From: Chloroflexota bacterium
GTDB taxonomy: Bacteria > Chloroflexota > UBA11872
Direction of reading: 5' to 3'
DNA: 50,019 nt
Assembly: GCA_028874315.1 (NCBI GenBank)
Contig: JAPPKM010000069.1
Coordinates: 1 to 50,019 of the forward strand
Positions 26,285 through 35,107 of this stretch are shown here, in pieces. Made by a program: the position numbers and the translations under genes. Position 1 is the first letter of the stretch. Each line of letters opens with the position of its first letter. A model generated the notes under the pieces. The model did no database searches, was not told the DNA's origin, and saw only the letters and a program-made list of their open reading frames with translations.

Positions 26285-26401
26285 TATTGTGAGTTTCGCT
26301 TGAAATCACAATAACACCCCCGGTGGATCCTCTGGGCTTGGGCGACGCTTGCTGGCCCCTTGTTACGCAAATCGAAATAACGCAATCCGCTATTGTGATT
26401 T
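26285..26401. repeat. Three copies of an 8-bp motif (TATTGTGA) upstream of the Fic gene
   Basis: TATTGTGA occurs at 26285-26292, as its complement TCACAATA at 26306-26313, and again at 26391-26398. The first two make a perfect inverted repeat with a 13-base spacer; the last two extend to 11 bp (AAATCACAATA at 26303-26313 and TATTGTGATTT at 26391-26401). The region 26255-26440 is unusually AT-rich for this chromosome. It lies 50-166 bases before the Fic start and 202 or more bases before the plus-strand GH172 gene. An operator for the Fic winged helix is an inference. Confidence 0.6.
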
Positions 26402-26602
26402 TAGACCTAAAACTGAATAACGGTCACTCATCGAATGGATTTGGTCGGACTCTGGCATGCCGCCAATCGGCCGGCGACCCATGTCAACTCGGGCAAATGG
26501 GGTCTTCACCCGCTCCTGCATCTGGGGCAGCCGAAACTCGCGGCCCAACGCCCGGCAGGCTCACAATAGACACCGTCGCCAGCCGCACCAGGAATCCTCA
26601 CC

Positions 26603-27721
26603 ATGACCATCTTCAACGGCCTCAATCTTCACCTCGGCAACCTCTCCCGTCTCTCCTCGGCCCAATCCCGCTCCATCTCCGCCGAAAACCCGCGTGGCGA
26701 ACGCGGCGGCGGCGCCAGGGCCGAAGCCGATCCCAATGGCCCATCCCGCCACCTGGGCCGCGGCTGGAAGTGCCGCCCCGCCGTGTCAGTGGAGCCCGGC
26801 CAGACCCTCGAGATGGCCGACATCCCGGGCCCCGGCGCAATTCAAAGCATCTGGATCACCGGCTCCGTCTCTCGCAACCTGATCCTGCGGATGTATTGGG
26901 ACGACCAGCCGCAGCCCGCCGTCGACGTGCCGCTGCCCGACTTCTTCGCCGTGCCCTGGGCAACCCACGAGGGAGACCTGAAGGACCACTTCGCTCAGGT
27001 CACCGCCCTGCCCATCGCAGTCAACCCCGGCTGCGGCCTGAACTGCTTCTGGCAGATGCCATTCCGCCGGCACTGCCGCATCACGCTCGAAAACCAGCAC
27101 CCCGCCGAACCGCAGCGCTGCTTCTACCAGGTCAACTACACCCTCACCGACGTACCGGACGACGCCGCCTACTTCCACGCCCAGTTCCGGCGAACCAACC
27201 CCGTGCCGTACGGCGAGGAGTACACCATCGTCGAGGGCATCCGCGGCCGTGGCCACTACGTCGGCACCTCCCTTGGCTGGGGCGTGCTGGACGACCGCTG
27301 GTGGGGCGAAGGCGAGATCAAGTTCTTCATCGATGGTGACGACGAGTTTCCGACCATTTGCGGAACGGGAACCGAGGACTACGTCGGCGGCTCCTACGAC
27401 TGGCGCGTGGCCGGCCAATACCGCACCTACACCACCCCGTTCCTGGGCATGCACCAGGTCATCAGGCCCGACGGGCACATGCGCAACAAGCACCGCCACG
27501 CCATGTACCGATTCCACGTCCTCGACCCGATCCGGTTCCAGAGTGACCTCCGCGTCACCATCCAGGACCTCGGCTTCCACCCCGACCGCGACTTCGACGG
27601 CAAGGGCAAACTATTCATGGCCCGCCAGGACGACATCTGCTCCGTCGCCTACTGGTACCAGGCCCTGCCCACCGCGCCGTTTCCCGAGTTGCCCGACCGG
27701 ATGTTCCTGACTCTGCCGTGA
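26603..27721 (+). CDS. GH172 glycoside hydrolase (DUF2961 family)
   Basis: A 372-residue protein of the DUF2961 family, now glycoside hydrolase family GH172, whose founding members act on difructose dianhydride or arabinofuranose-containing glycans. The domain covers nearly the full length. Conserved blocks are GAIQSIWITG near the start, VPLPDFFAVPW, the acidic EGEIKFFIDGDDEFP and the CGTGTEDYVGGSYDW segment that carries likely catalytic Glu/Asp. There is no signal peptide, so it is probably cytoplasmic and acts on short sugars after uptake. The 201 bases just upstream (26402-26602) show no clear feature. Confidence 0.88.
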   Translation: MTIFNGLNLHLGNLSRLSSAQSRSISAENPRGERGGGARAEADPNGPSRHLGRGWKCRPAVSVEPGQTLEMADIPGPGAIQSIWITGSVSRNLILRMYWDDQPQPAVDVPLPDFFAVPWATHEGDLKDHFAQVTALPIAVNPGCGLNCFWQMPFRRHCRITLENQHPAEPQRCFYQVNYTLTDVPDDAAYFHAQFRRTNPVPYGEEYTIVEGIRGRGHYVGTSLGWGVLDDRWWGEGEIKFFIDGDDEFPTICGTGTEDYVGGSYDWRVAGQYRTYTTPFLGMHQVIRPDGHMRNKHRHAMYRFHVLDPIRFQSDLRVTIQDLGFHPDRDFDGKGKLFMARQDDICSVAYWYQALPTAPFPELPDRMFLTLP

Positions 27722-27913
27722 GGTCGTGATACGGCCATTCGCGCAGGGAACATTTACGTTAGGTCAGCAAGGTGCCCGGTTTTCCGTGGCACACTCGTTG
27801 GGTACTGATCTGCGGCCGCAGGAGCCGACCCTCTGACCGCGCCCGATCAACCTCTGGAAACCACAGCGCACAGTCACGGCCCCGGCTGCCAGTGCGCCGG
27901 ACGCTGCGATGCC

Positions 27914-29191
27914 GTGCTCTTTAATGTCCCCGGCCTGCGCGTAGCGTCGCGCCGCGGCTTCCTGCGCGCCGCGCTGGCCGGAGCCGCCATAGCGGCGGCG
28001 CCTCCGCTCATCGCCCGAGCCGTGACCGAGGATGAGATCACGGAGGCCGAACGCGAGCAGGCTGAACTCGAACGCCTGGCCCAGGAAGAACTAACGCTGC
28101 TGGCGGCCGCCGAAGCCCGCGAGGGCGCGCTCCAGCAGCAGCTCGCCGTGATTGACCGCCAGCGCTTTGCGGCGGTCGATCGATTGCGTGACGTCAATCG
28201 TCAGCTCGAAACGGTGGAGCTTGAGGTCTTCGACATCAATGCCTCCATTGCCAACCTCAACCGGGCCCTGGCTCGCGAGACCGATAACCTGGGCGCCCGC
28301 GTCCGCTCGCTCTACAAAGCCGGACGCACAACCACCCTCGAGACCGTGCTCTCCTCCACGTCCTTCTCAGAGGCGCTCGACCGTGCAACCTCGCTGGAGC
28401 GTGCGTTGGCGCAGGATCTTGAAGAGATCGAGTCCCTCCGTCTGAGCCGCCAGACCGTGCAGTTGCGTACGGCCGACCTGGCGTCGCGACTCCAGCAGAT
28501 GGACGAACTACGGCAGGAGGCGGCCACGATCCAGGCGGAACTCCAGCGCCGCTCCGAAGAACAGCAGAGCCTCATCTTTGGCGTCCAGCGCGAACAATCC
28601 TCGCTGGATGCGAATGTCGCAGCCTTTGAGGCCGAAGCGGCCGTTGTCGGCAATCGCATCGCGGTGCTTCGCGACATTCGCGCGGCCGAACTCGCCCAGC
28701 TCGAACGAATCAAGAAGCTCCAGCAAGCCCAGGAGCAGGCGCGCGAGCTTGCGCGCCAGGTCGCCGCGACCCAGGGCACCTCGGTCGCCGGCGTATACAC
28801 CTGGCCGCTCTGGGGCCTCATCACCACCGAGTTCGGCGGCTGCACCTGGGGCCAGTGCCCCCACATCGGCATCGACGTTGCCGGCGACATGCTGGCGCCC
28901 ATCGTGGCTGCCAACGATGGCATCGTGCTCGCGTCCGACTACGTCGTGCCCGGCAACCGCCAGGCCTCCTACGGAATGATCGTGGTCATCGCCCACAACC
29001 AGAATGAGGAAACTCTCTACGCCCATCTCGATGACTACACCTCCCCACCGCCCGTCTCGCCCGGCCAGTTCGTCAGCCGCGGCCAGGTCATCGGCTACGT
29101 CGGCCTCACCGGCTGGACCACTGGCCCCCACCTGCATTTCGAATACCGGGTCAACGGTGTCGCCAACAATCCCCGCGACGTGCTGGTCTGA
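27914..29191 (+). CDS. Coiled-coil M23 peptidase with Tat signal (EnvC-like)
   Basis: A 425-residue exported protein. A twin-arginine signal, SRRGFLRAALAGAA, lies near the N-terminus. Residues ~40-295 form long coiled coils rich in Gln, Glu and Ala. From about 310 the M23 (LytM) domain follows with HIGIDVAGD, then a HLHFEYRV block holding the HxH zinc ligands. Such proteins cut peptidoglycan cross-links or activate amidases at division. The GTG at 27914 is the accepted start. The same frame is open upstream and includes a CTG at 27833 behind AGGAG; that would add a 27-residue extension with CQCAGRC. Confidence 0.88.
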   Translation: MLFNVPGLRVASRRGFLRAALAGAAIAAAPPLIARAVTEDEITEAEREQAELERLAQEELTLLAAAEAREGALQQQLAVIDRQRFAAVDRLRDVNRQLETVELEVFDINASIANLNRALARETDNLGARVRSLYKAGRTTTLETVLSSTSFSEALDRATSLERALAQDLEEIESLRLSRQTVQLRTADLASRLQQMDELRQEAATIQAELQRRSEEQQSLIFGVQREQSSLDANVAAFEAEAAVVGNRIAVLRDIRAAELAQLERIKKLQQAQEQARELARQVAATQGTSVAGVYTWPLWGLITTEFGGCTWGQCPHIGIDVAGDMLAPIVAANDGIVLASDYVVPGNRQASYGMIVVIAHNQNEETLYAHLDDYTSPPPVSPGQFVSRGQVIGYVGLTGWTTGPHLHFEYRVNGVANNPRDVLV

Positions 29192-29336
29192 CGCACGGCG
29201 CCCGCGCTCACGGCTGTAACGCGGATCGGGTGCCTCGGGCGTGAAATCAGACGGCTCGTATCATGGCCATCCACCCCTCGCTCGATCTGAAATATCCAGC
29301 AGTCGTCTGCCGGCCGCTGCCCGGGAAACGCTACGA

Positions 29337-29678
29337 ATGAACACTGCCACTGAAACAACCGTTGACGTCGAACTCAAGTACGACGCTGCCGGCCTGGTTC
29401 CCGCCATCTGTCAGGACAACGCTACCGGCGACATCCTGATGCTCGGGTACATGAACAGCGAGGCCTTCAACCGCACGCTGAACTCCGGCACCGTCTGGTT
29501 CTACAGCCGCAGCCGTCGGGAACTCTGGAACAAGGGTTCAACTTCCGGTAACTACCTCCAGGTCGTTGACCTCGTGGTTGACTGCGACCGCGATGCGCTC
29601 CTGGTGCGGGTCAACCCGGCGGGCCCGACCTGTCACATGGGCGTGCGGTCGTGCTTCCACAATCCGATCGACGTTTGA
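29337..29678 (+). CDS. hisI: Phosphoribosyl-AMP cyclohydrolase
   Basis: A 113-residue enzyme of histidine synthesis that opens the purine ring of phosphoribosyl-AMP. The metal site is formed by DCDRDAL and the CHMGVRSC segment; the conserved GYMNSEAF, WFYSRSRRELWNKG and GPTCH are all present. The length equals free HisI proteins, without a HisE fusion. ATG 29337 fits the family start. No other his gene lies in the window. The next gene begins 40 bases on, in the same direction. Confidence 0.96.
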   Translation: MNTATETTVDVELKYDAAGLVPAICQDNATGDILMLGYMNSEAFNRTLNSGTVWFYSRSRRELWNKGSTSGNYLQVVDLVVDCDRDALLVRVNPAGPTCHMGVRSCFHNPIDV

Positions 29679-29718
29679 TGCGGATTCGGACCCGGGAAAC
29701 GCCGCCGGCCTAACCGCG

Positions 29719-30288
29719 ATGACTGACCTCGTGAGGGCTCACCTGAGCGACCTGGGCCGGCAGATCGCCGCCCTCTCATCCGCCGACATTGAGCCCTTGG
29801 CTTCCGCCGTGGAAGCCGCCTGGGCTGCCGACCGCACGGTCTTTGTCGCGGGCAACGGCGGAAGTGCGGCCACCGCGTCACACTTCGCCACCGACCTGTC
29901 GAAGACCACAATCGCCAATCCACCCGGGGCACGAGGAATCCGCGCGGTAGCTCTTACCGACAGTCCCGGGCTACTGACCGCCTGGGCCAACGACCACGCG
30001 TTCGAGCACGTCTTCGCGGAGCAACTTCGCAACCTGGCCCGACGCGACGACCTCTTCATCGCCATCAGCACCAGCGGTGAGTCGCCCAACCTTCTGGCGG
30101 CAGTTACCGCCGCCGACCAGTCAGGAGTGCGTAGCCTTGCGCTCGCCCCGCCGGCATCCACGCTGGCGCGACGCGCCGAAGTCGTGGTTCCCATCGAAGC
30201 CGAGTCCATTCAGATCGCCGAGGACCTCCACCACATCGTCTGCCACGCCGTCACCCTGCATATCGCGGCCGTCCTCGCAGCTACCTAG
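29719..30288 (+). CDS. gmhA: Sedoheptulose 7-phosphate isomerase
   Basis: A 189-residue SIS-domain enzyme that converts sedoheptulose 7-phosphate to D-glycero-D-manno-heptose 7-phosphate. The GNGGSAATASHFATDLSK block and the later ISTSGESPN are the sugar-phosphate sites of GmhA; the C-terminal EAESIQIAEDLHHIVCH carries the family catalytic His/Glu region. ATG 29719 is preceded by CCGGCC and is the first sensible start. It is followed by the kinase of the same pathway, which supports the assignment. Confidence 0.93.
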   Translation: MTDLVRAHLSDLGRQIAALSSADIEPLASAVEAAWAADRTVFVAGNGGSAATASHFATDLSKTTIANPPGARGIRAVALTDSPGLLTAWANDHAFEHVFAEQLRNLARRDDLFIAISTSGESPNLLAAVTAADQSGVRSLALAPPASTLARRAEVVVPIEAESIQIAEDLHHIVCHAVTLHIAAVLAAT

Positions 30289-30350
30289 TCGTGGCAGCTA
30301 GCGCCGCTGCGCTCGGGTTGATCGATCGCACGGCCCGTCGATAGCTCTCC

Positions 30351-31328
30351 ATGATCGTCACCCAGACGCCCCTCCGCCTCAGCTTCTTCGGCGGCGGCAC
30401 CGACTTCCCCGACTACTACCGAGTCGACGGCGGGACCGTACTCAGTACCGCCATCGACAAGTACGTCTACGTCATCGTCAAGGAACGCTTCGACGACGAC
30501 ATCTACATCAACTACTCCATCAAGGAGATCGTCCAGTCGGTCGCTGCGATCCGCCACGACCTCGTGCGCGAGGCCATGCGGACGACCGGCGTGGACCGGG
30601 GAATCGAAATCACCACACTGGCCGACGTTCCCAGCACCGGAACCGGCCTGGGGTCGTCCGCTGCCGTGACCGTCGGCCTGTTGCATGCGCTGCACACCTA
30701 TAGTGGGCAGCTGGTGGACGCCCGTGTCCTTGCCGAGCAGGCCTGCCACATCGAATTGGAGATCCTGGACCGACCGATCGGCAAGCAAGATCAGTACATC
30801 TCGGCCTTTGGCGGCCTGCGCGCCATTGACTTTCATCCCAACCACAGCATTCACGTGGAGCGCGTCCGGGCAGCCCCAGCCACCCTTGCCCGACTCCAGA
30901 ACCGACTCCTGGTTTTTTTCACGGGCCGCACCCGCTCATCGTCCGCGATCCTCAACCACCAGCAACGGCGCATTGAGCAATCTCGAGCCGACCTCGACCG
31001 CCTGAAGTCCTGCGCGCACGAAGCTCGCGATCTGCTCGTGTCAGGCCGCCTGGACGAGTTCGGCGAGCTGCTCGACACGGCCTGGCGCCACAAGAAGACG
31101 CTCGCCGAGGGCGTCTCGGACTCCGCCATCGACGAGTTGTACACGCGGGCCCGCGCCGCCGGCGCCCTGGGCGGAAAAATCGCCGGGGCGGGCGGCGGCG
31201 GCTTCCTCGTCTTCTACGTGCCTCCACCTTCGCAGGACCACGTTCGCCAGGCGCTGGCGCCGTTGCGTGAGCTCCCTGTCGCCTTCGACCCCGGCGGCGC
31301 CCGCGTCGTGTTCAACATCCACCGCTAG
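30351..31328 (+). CDS. hddA: D-glycero-D-manno-heptose 7-phosphate kinase (GHMP type)
   Basis: A 325-residue GHMP kinase. The N-terminal substrate strand is RLSFFGGGTDFPDYY, typical of the HddA branch that phosphorylates C1 of the heptose 7-phosphate in the alpha configuration. The ATP loop is PSTGTGLGSSAAV, and the third motif is KIAGAGGGGFLVFY. GDP-heptose made this way serves S-layer and capsule glycans, unlike the HldE route to ADP-heptose for lipopolysaccharide. It follows gmhA with a 62-base gap. No gmhB or hddC gene is in the window. Confidence 0.9.
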   Translation: MIVTQTPLRLSFFGGGTDFPDYYRVDGGTVLSTAIDKYVYVIVKERFDDDIYINYSIKEIVQSVAAIRHDLVREAMRTTGVDRGIEITTLADVPSTGTGLGSSAAVTVGLLHALHTYSGQLVDARVLAEQACHIELEILDRPIGKQDQYISAFGGLRAIDFHPNHSIHVERVRAAPATLARLQNRLLVFFTGRTRSSSAILNHQQRRIEQSRADLDRLKSCAHEARDLLVSGRLDEFGELLDTAWRHKKTLAEGVSDSAIDELYTRARAAGALGGKIAGAGGGGFLVFYVPPPSQDHVRQALAPLRELPVAFDPGGARVVFNIHR

Positions 31329-31360
31329 GTACTGCGGCTCGCTCGTGAGTGATTGACGCC

Positions 31361-32479
31361 ATGCACGTACTCGTAACCGGCGGTGCCGGGTTTATCGGTT
31401 CTCATGTCGTCGAGGCACTCATTCGGCGCGGTCACACCGTCGCCGTTCTCGACAGCCTTGTGTCGCGTGTCCACCCGGGCCGTAGCTGGCCCGAAGACCT
31501 TCCAGCCGTCCGTCGAGTTCGCGGCGACGTGACCGAGCGCGAGGACTGGCTGCTTGCGCTGGAGGGGGTCGACGCCGTCGTGCATCTCGCCGCCTACCAG
31601 GACTACCAGGCCGACTTCAGCCGCTTCGCCCGCGTCAACGACGCCGGCACGGCCTTGCTGTACGAACTGCTGATCGAACGCCGGCAGCCGATCCGGCGGG
31701 TCGTCGTGGCCAGCTCGCAGGCCGTCTATGGCGAAGGGGCCTACCGGTGCCCCCGGCACGGTCCGCAGTACCCTCCGCCCCGTTCGCTGGAACAGCTATC
31801 CCGCGGCAATTGGGATCCGGGCTGCCCGGTGTGCGGCACGCCCCTCGAACCCGTGGCCTCGACCGAGGAACACCCGGCCCCAACCAACGCCTACGGCATA
31901 TCCAAGCTGGCCACGGAGTCCTATGCCCTTACCCTGGGCGCCCGGCACAACATTCCCTCGGCGGCCCTCCGATTCAGCATCATCCAGGGCCCCCGTCAAA
32001 GCCCGGCCAACGCCTATTCGGGCGTCCTACGCGCCTTCGTTGGGCACATCCGCAATAATCGGCGCCCGGTCGTCTTCGAGGACGGCCGACAGCGACGCGA
32101 CTACACCCACATTCGCGATGCCGTCGCGGCGGTCGAGCTTGTGCTTGAGCATCCGGATGCCGCCGGACAGGCATTCAATGTCGGCAGCGGCCGGGTCACC
32201 ACCGTGGTCGAGTACGCGCACTCGGTTCTGACGGCCATGGGCGTCGACGCCGAGCCGGACGTGAGTGGTCGCTATCGCCTCGGTGACACCCGCCACGTGT
32301 GGTCCGACACGAGCCGCCTTCGCGCGCTCGGCTGGCGACCGACGGGAACGCTGGAGGCGATCATCCGCGACTACCTGGCCTGGATCGCTGACGCCACAGT
32401 GGGCGAAGACTGGACGGCCCGCGCGCTCGCGCGCATGGAAGCCGACGGCGTGATCCGTCGCATCTCGCCCGCCGACTGA
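31361..32479 (+). CDS. Nucleotide-sugar epimerase/dehydratase with zinc-ribbon-like insertion
   Basis: A 372-residue extended SDR. TGGAGFIGSH binds NAD; the Ser of VASSQAVYG and YGISK form the active site. Between them, residues 127-160, lies an insertion with YRCPRH (Cys130, His133) and CPVCG (Cys155, Cys158) that looks like a zinc-binding loop. A group of rhamnose-type epimerases carries such a loop, so dTDP-L-rhamnose 4-epimerase or a GDP-heptose epimerase are both possible. ATG 31361 is preferred to the GTG at 31349. It is the last gene of the hisI-gmhA-hddA run and 32 bases behind hddA. Confidence 0.87.
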   Translation: MHVLVTGGAGFIGSHVVEALIRRGHTVAVLDSLVSRVHPGRSWPEDLPAVRRVRGDVTEREDWLLALEGVDAVVHLAAYQDYQADFSRFARVNDAGTALLYELLIERRQPIRRVVVASSQAVYGEGAYRCPRHGPQYPPPRSLEQLSRGNWDPGCPVCGTPLEPVASTEEHPAPTNAYGISKLATESYALTLGARHNIPSAALRFSIIQGPRQSPANAYSGVLRAFVGHIRNNRRPVVFEDGRQRRDYTHIRDAVAAVELVLEHPDAAGQAFNVGSGRVTTVVEYAHSVLTAMGVDAEPDVSGRYRLGDTRHVWSDTSRLRALGWRPTGTLEAIIRDYLAWIADATVGEDWTARALARMEADGVIRRISPAD

Positions 32480-32540
32480 TCTGGCGTCCTCTCAGCGGCG
32501 ACGCAGCGGCCGCGCCTTCTGGCACCTACACCGTTCGCCG

Positions 32541-33680
32541 CTACGAGCGAACGGTCGCCGTCGTTGGCTCCACCGGCACGGGCAGCTCGTGTCCGGCAAC
32601 CGACGGATAGCGCTGAAATAACTCGCCCCACCGCCCCTTCAGCGCGTGCCGAACTCGACCCCGTCCGATCGCGTTGTACCAGTACACGTCGTGATACAAC
32701 CGCGACGCCGCGTAGGACCACGGTGCGATAACCGTCCGCAGCAGCAGTCTCTCCAGGCGTTTGAGCGGGCCCCAGTAGATGGCCTTCTGGCCACGGCTCG
32801 CCAGCGTGTCCTGCCGGACCGCCACCTGCCACCGCACCGCGTCGATATCCGTGCCAACCACCTCGATCTCGCGAGCGTCCGCCGTTCCCAGGCCTGCCTC
32901 GTGCGCCATGCGCAAATACGGAATCTCGAACGGATCCAATCCCATCAGCCGCGCGCTCGTGGCGTCCACGGCCACCTGGTCGGCGCCCGCCAGCATCAGA
33001 TTCCGCTCATACACCTTCATGCAGCGTGGCCCCGCCCCTTCGCCCGCGAACGTGCCGTCGATCACCGCGAACACGCCGGGGTGGATCTCCTTCTGGATCA
33101 TCAACAGATCCACCAGCGTCTCGTGAATCGTCGCGTGGCAGTAGTGCCGCTTCTCGAACAGCAGCCCCCCGAACGCGTTCTTCATCGCGCCGGTAATCGT
33201 CGTGAACACGTGCGTCTTCACCGTTGGCAGGTGGATGATGTTGGCGCCGATAAGTCGCCGTGGAATGCGCACGCCCTCCGGATACACCTCGTGCAGTGTC
33301 CGCAGCCGGCCCTTTGGTTCATAGCGAACCCAGGCCTCGTCCTCGTACAGGTGAATGTTGCGCAGGCCGTGCGCCGTAACCACCGGCAGATGCTTGTTCG
33401 TGCGCTCGCCCACGCGCGCGTTCACGGTCACCGTGCGGTTGTGGGCGGCGAAGAGAGATTCGGAGTCGAACCCGTCGGCGTTTAGTTTTCGGATCACCCC
33501 GTCCAGTTGCCAGGGCGTCGTTGAGCAAGCGGGGTACCAGTGATGCCACGAAACGTTGACCTTGAGCGCCGTCGCTGCCCCGCGATCGAGCGCCGCCGTG
33601 TAGCCGGCGGCCTCCATGGCCCGGCCCACGTCGTCCAGCACGGTGTCTGGCGTGGTCTGGATGAGCGCAACGCGAGCCAT
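32541..33680 (-). CDS. DUF362 domain protein
   Basis: A 379-residue soluble protein with the DUF362 fold: KVNVSWHHWYPACSTTP early, LPTVKTHVFTTITGAMKN in the middle and GADQVAVDATSARLMGLDP late. The function of DUF362 is unsettled; some members carry ferredoxin domains and occur with anaerobic redox systems, but this one has no CxxCxxC cluster motif. It is convergent with the epimerase gene and divergent from the Gfo/Idh/MocA gene, separated from the latter by 130 bases. Confidence 0.8.
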   Translation of the reverse strand: MARVALIQTTPDTVLDDVGRAMEAAGYTAALDRGAATALKVNVSWHHWYPACSTTPWQLDGVIRKLNADGFDSESLFAAHNRTVTVNARVGERTNKHLPVVTAHGLRNIHLYEDEAWVRYEPKGRLRTLHEVYPEGVRIPRRLIGANIIHLPTVKTHVFTTITGAMKNAFGGLLFEKRHYCHATIHETLVDLLMIQKEIHPGVFAVIDGTFAGEGAGPRCMKVYERNLMLAGADQVAVDATSARLMGLDPFEIPYLRMAHEAGLGTADAREIEVVGTDIDAVRWQVAVRQDTLASRGQKAIYWGPLKRLERLLLRTVIAPWSYAASRLYHDVYWYNAIGRGRVRHALKGRWGELFQRYPSVAGHELPVPVEPTTATVRS

Positions 33681-33810
33681 GCGCAGTTGTCCTGGGCGGA
33701 TTGAGGTTTCCGATCCTACGTTCTCCCGGCGGTCAGTCGGGCCGTGTCTCGCGTTGCCCCGCGCTCAGGCATGATGCGCCCAACAACCGTGCTTCTCGCC
33801 GGAGTTCCGC

Positions 33811-34938
33811 ATGCCAACCTACCGCGCCGCCGCCATCGCCGATTCCACGCTCGAACGCGCCTACGGCCACGCTATCCACCAGGCGTTCTACGAGATTCCC
33901 AACGTCGAGCTCACGGCGCTGGCCGATCCCGTGGCCGAACCGCGAGCCGAGCGTGCGGCCGAAATCGGAAACCCGAAGCAATTCGACGACTACCGCGACA
34001 TGCTCGCTGCTGAGACGCCCGACCTGGTCGCAATCTGCCCGCACCACTTCAAGCACCACGGACGCTGGCTGCTTGACGTCATCGAAGCCGGCGCCAGGGG
34101 CATCTATATCGAGAAGCCAATCACCGCCAGCCTCGACGAAGCCGACGCCGTTCTTGCGGCAGCCGACGCTGCCGGCACGAAGATCGCCATCGCCCACCAA
34201 AACCGCTACCGCCCGGGGACCCAACGCGTGGCCGAACTCGTGCGCGAGGGTGCCATCGGCACCCTTCGCTACATGCACGCCGTCGGTAAGTGCGACCAGC
34301 GCGGCGGCACCCACGACCTCCGCGTCCTCGGCACCCACGTGCTGGACGCCCTCCGCTTCATCGCCGGCGATGTCGCCTGGGCCACCGGCCACATGCAGGT
34401 CAACGGACGCGACGTCACGGTCGACGACGTCTTCGACGGCCCCGAGGGCCTCGGCCAGATGGCCGGCGACGCACTCACGGGCTACTTCGCATTCGAATCC
34501 GGCGCTATCGCCCGCTTCGACACCTACACACGCCCAGCCGGCGGTCCGTCCCCATGGTTCGGCTACGAACTCTGGGGCACGGAGGGCGGCATCTCGGTGC
34601 GAGATGCGGGCCGCACCATCCTTCGCTATCCCGCGCCCGCCAACCTTCCGGGCGACTCGTCGCTTTCCTGGGAACCCGTCGATGTTGCAGACCTCGCCTA
34701 CCCGGACGGCAGGCCCGCCAGCGACGCCCAACTGCTCGATGCCCTCAACCGCCACGCCGCAGTTGACATAATTAAGTGCATCGAGAGTGGCGGCGAGCCG
34801 GTCTCCAGCGCCCGCCAGGCCACGGCTGCACTGGAGATGGTCATGGCCATACTCGAGGGCCACCGCACCCAGGCCCGCGTCCCTTTCCCCATGCAGACCC
34901 GCGCCAACCCCCTTGGCGTCTGGCAACGCGAGGCGTGA
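33811..34938 (+). CDS. Gfo/Idh/MocA family oxidoreductase
   Basis: A 375-residue NAD(P)-dependent oxidoreductase. The Rossmann half has LADPVAEP and the EKPITASLDEADAVL block, whose Lys is catalytic. The second half has HQNRYRPGTQR and the sheet with KCDQRGGTHDLRVLGTH. Its N-terminal Gly-rich loop is weak (AAIADSTLERAYGH instead of GxGxxG), so cofactor binding may be altered. Substrates of this family are sugars, inositols or their acids. It heads a plus-strand run with the SGNH hydrolase and the TIM-barrel enzyme. Confidence 0.88.
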   Translation: MPTYRAAAIADSTLERAYGHAIHQAFYEIPNVELTALADPVAEPRAERAAEIGNPKQFDDYRDMLAAETPDLVAICPHHFKHHGRWLLDVIEAGARGIYIEKPITASLDEADAVLAAADAAGTKIAIAHQNRYRPGTQRVAELVREGAIGTLRYMHAVGKCDQRGGTHDLRVLGTHVLDALRFIAGDVAWATGHMQVNGRDVTVDDVFDGPEGLGQMAGDALTGYFAFESGAIARFDTYTRPAGGPSPWFGYELWGTEGGISVRDAGRTILRYPAPANLPGDSSLSWEPVDVADLAYPDGRPASDAQLLDALNRHAAVDIIKCIESGGEPVSSARQATAALEMVMAILEGHRTQARVPFPMQTRANPLGVWQREA

Positions 34939-35107
34939 AATCGCAGCCGTGTGGAAGGCAGCGGGTGAATCGCCCTAGGCATCACACCCGTCGGCACACC
35001 CGCAGTTCCACGTGCCGGTGGCCGTGGCGCGCGGCGAGGATCTGCTCCGACTGACGCGCCCGTGCGGCCATCCACAGCACGCCCCTGCCATGCGCAGGCG
35101 GCGTAGC

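Noticed and set aside
33733-34926. Minus-strand open frame opposite the Gfo/Idh/MocA gene
   Set aside because: Shadow of the real gene: Gly/Ala/Val-rich with no fold pattern.
34939-35107. Additional small gene between Gfo/Idh/MocA and SGNH genes
   Set aside because: Open frames exist on both strands but none has a ribosome site or a recognisable pattern.
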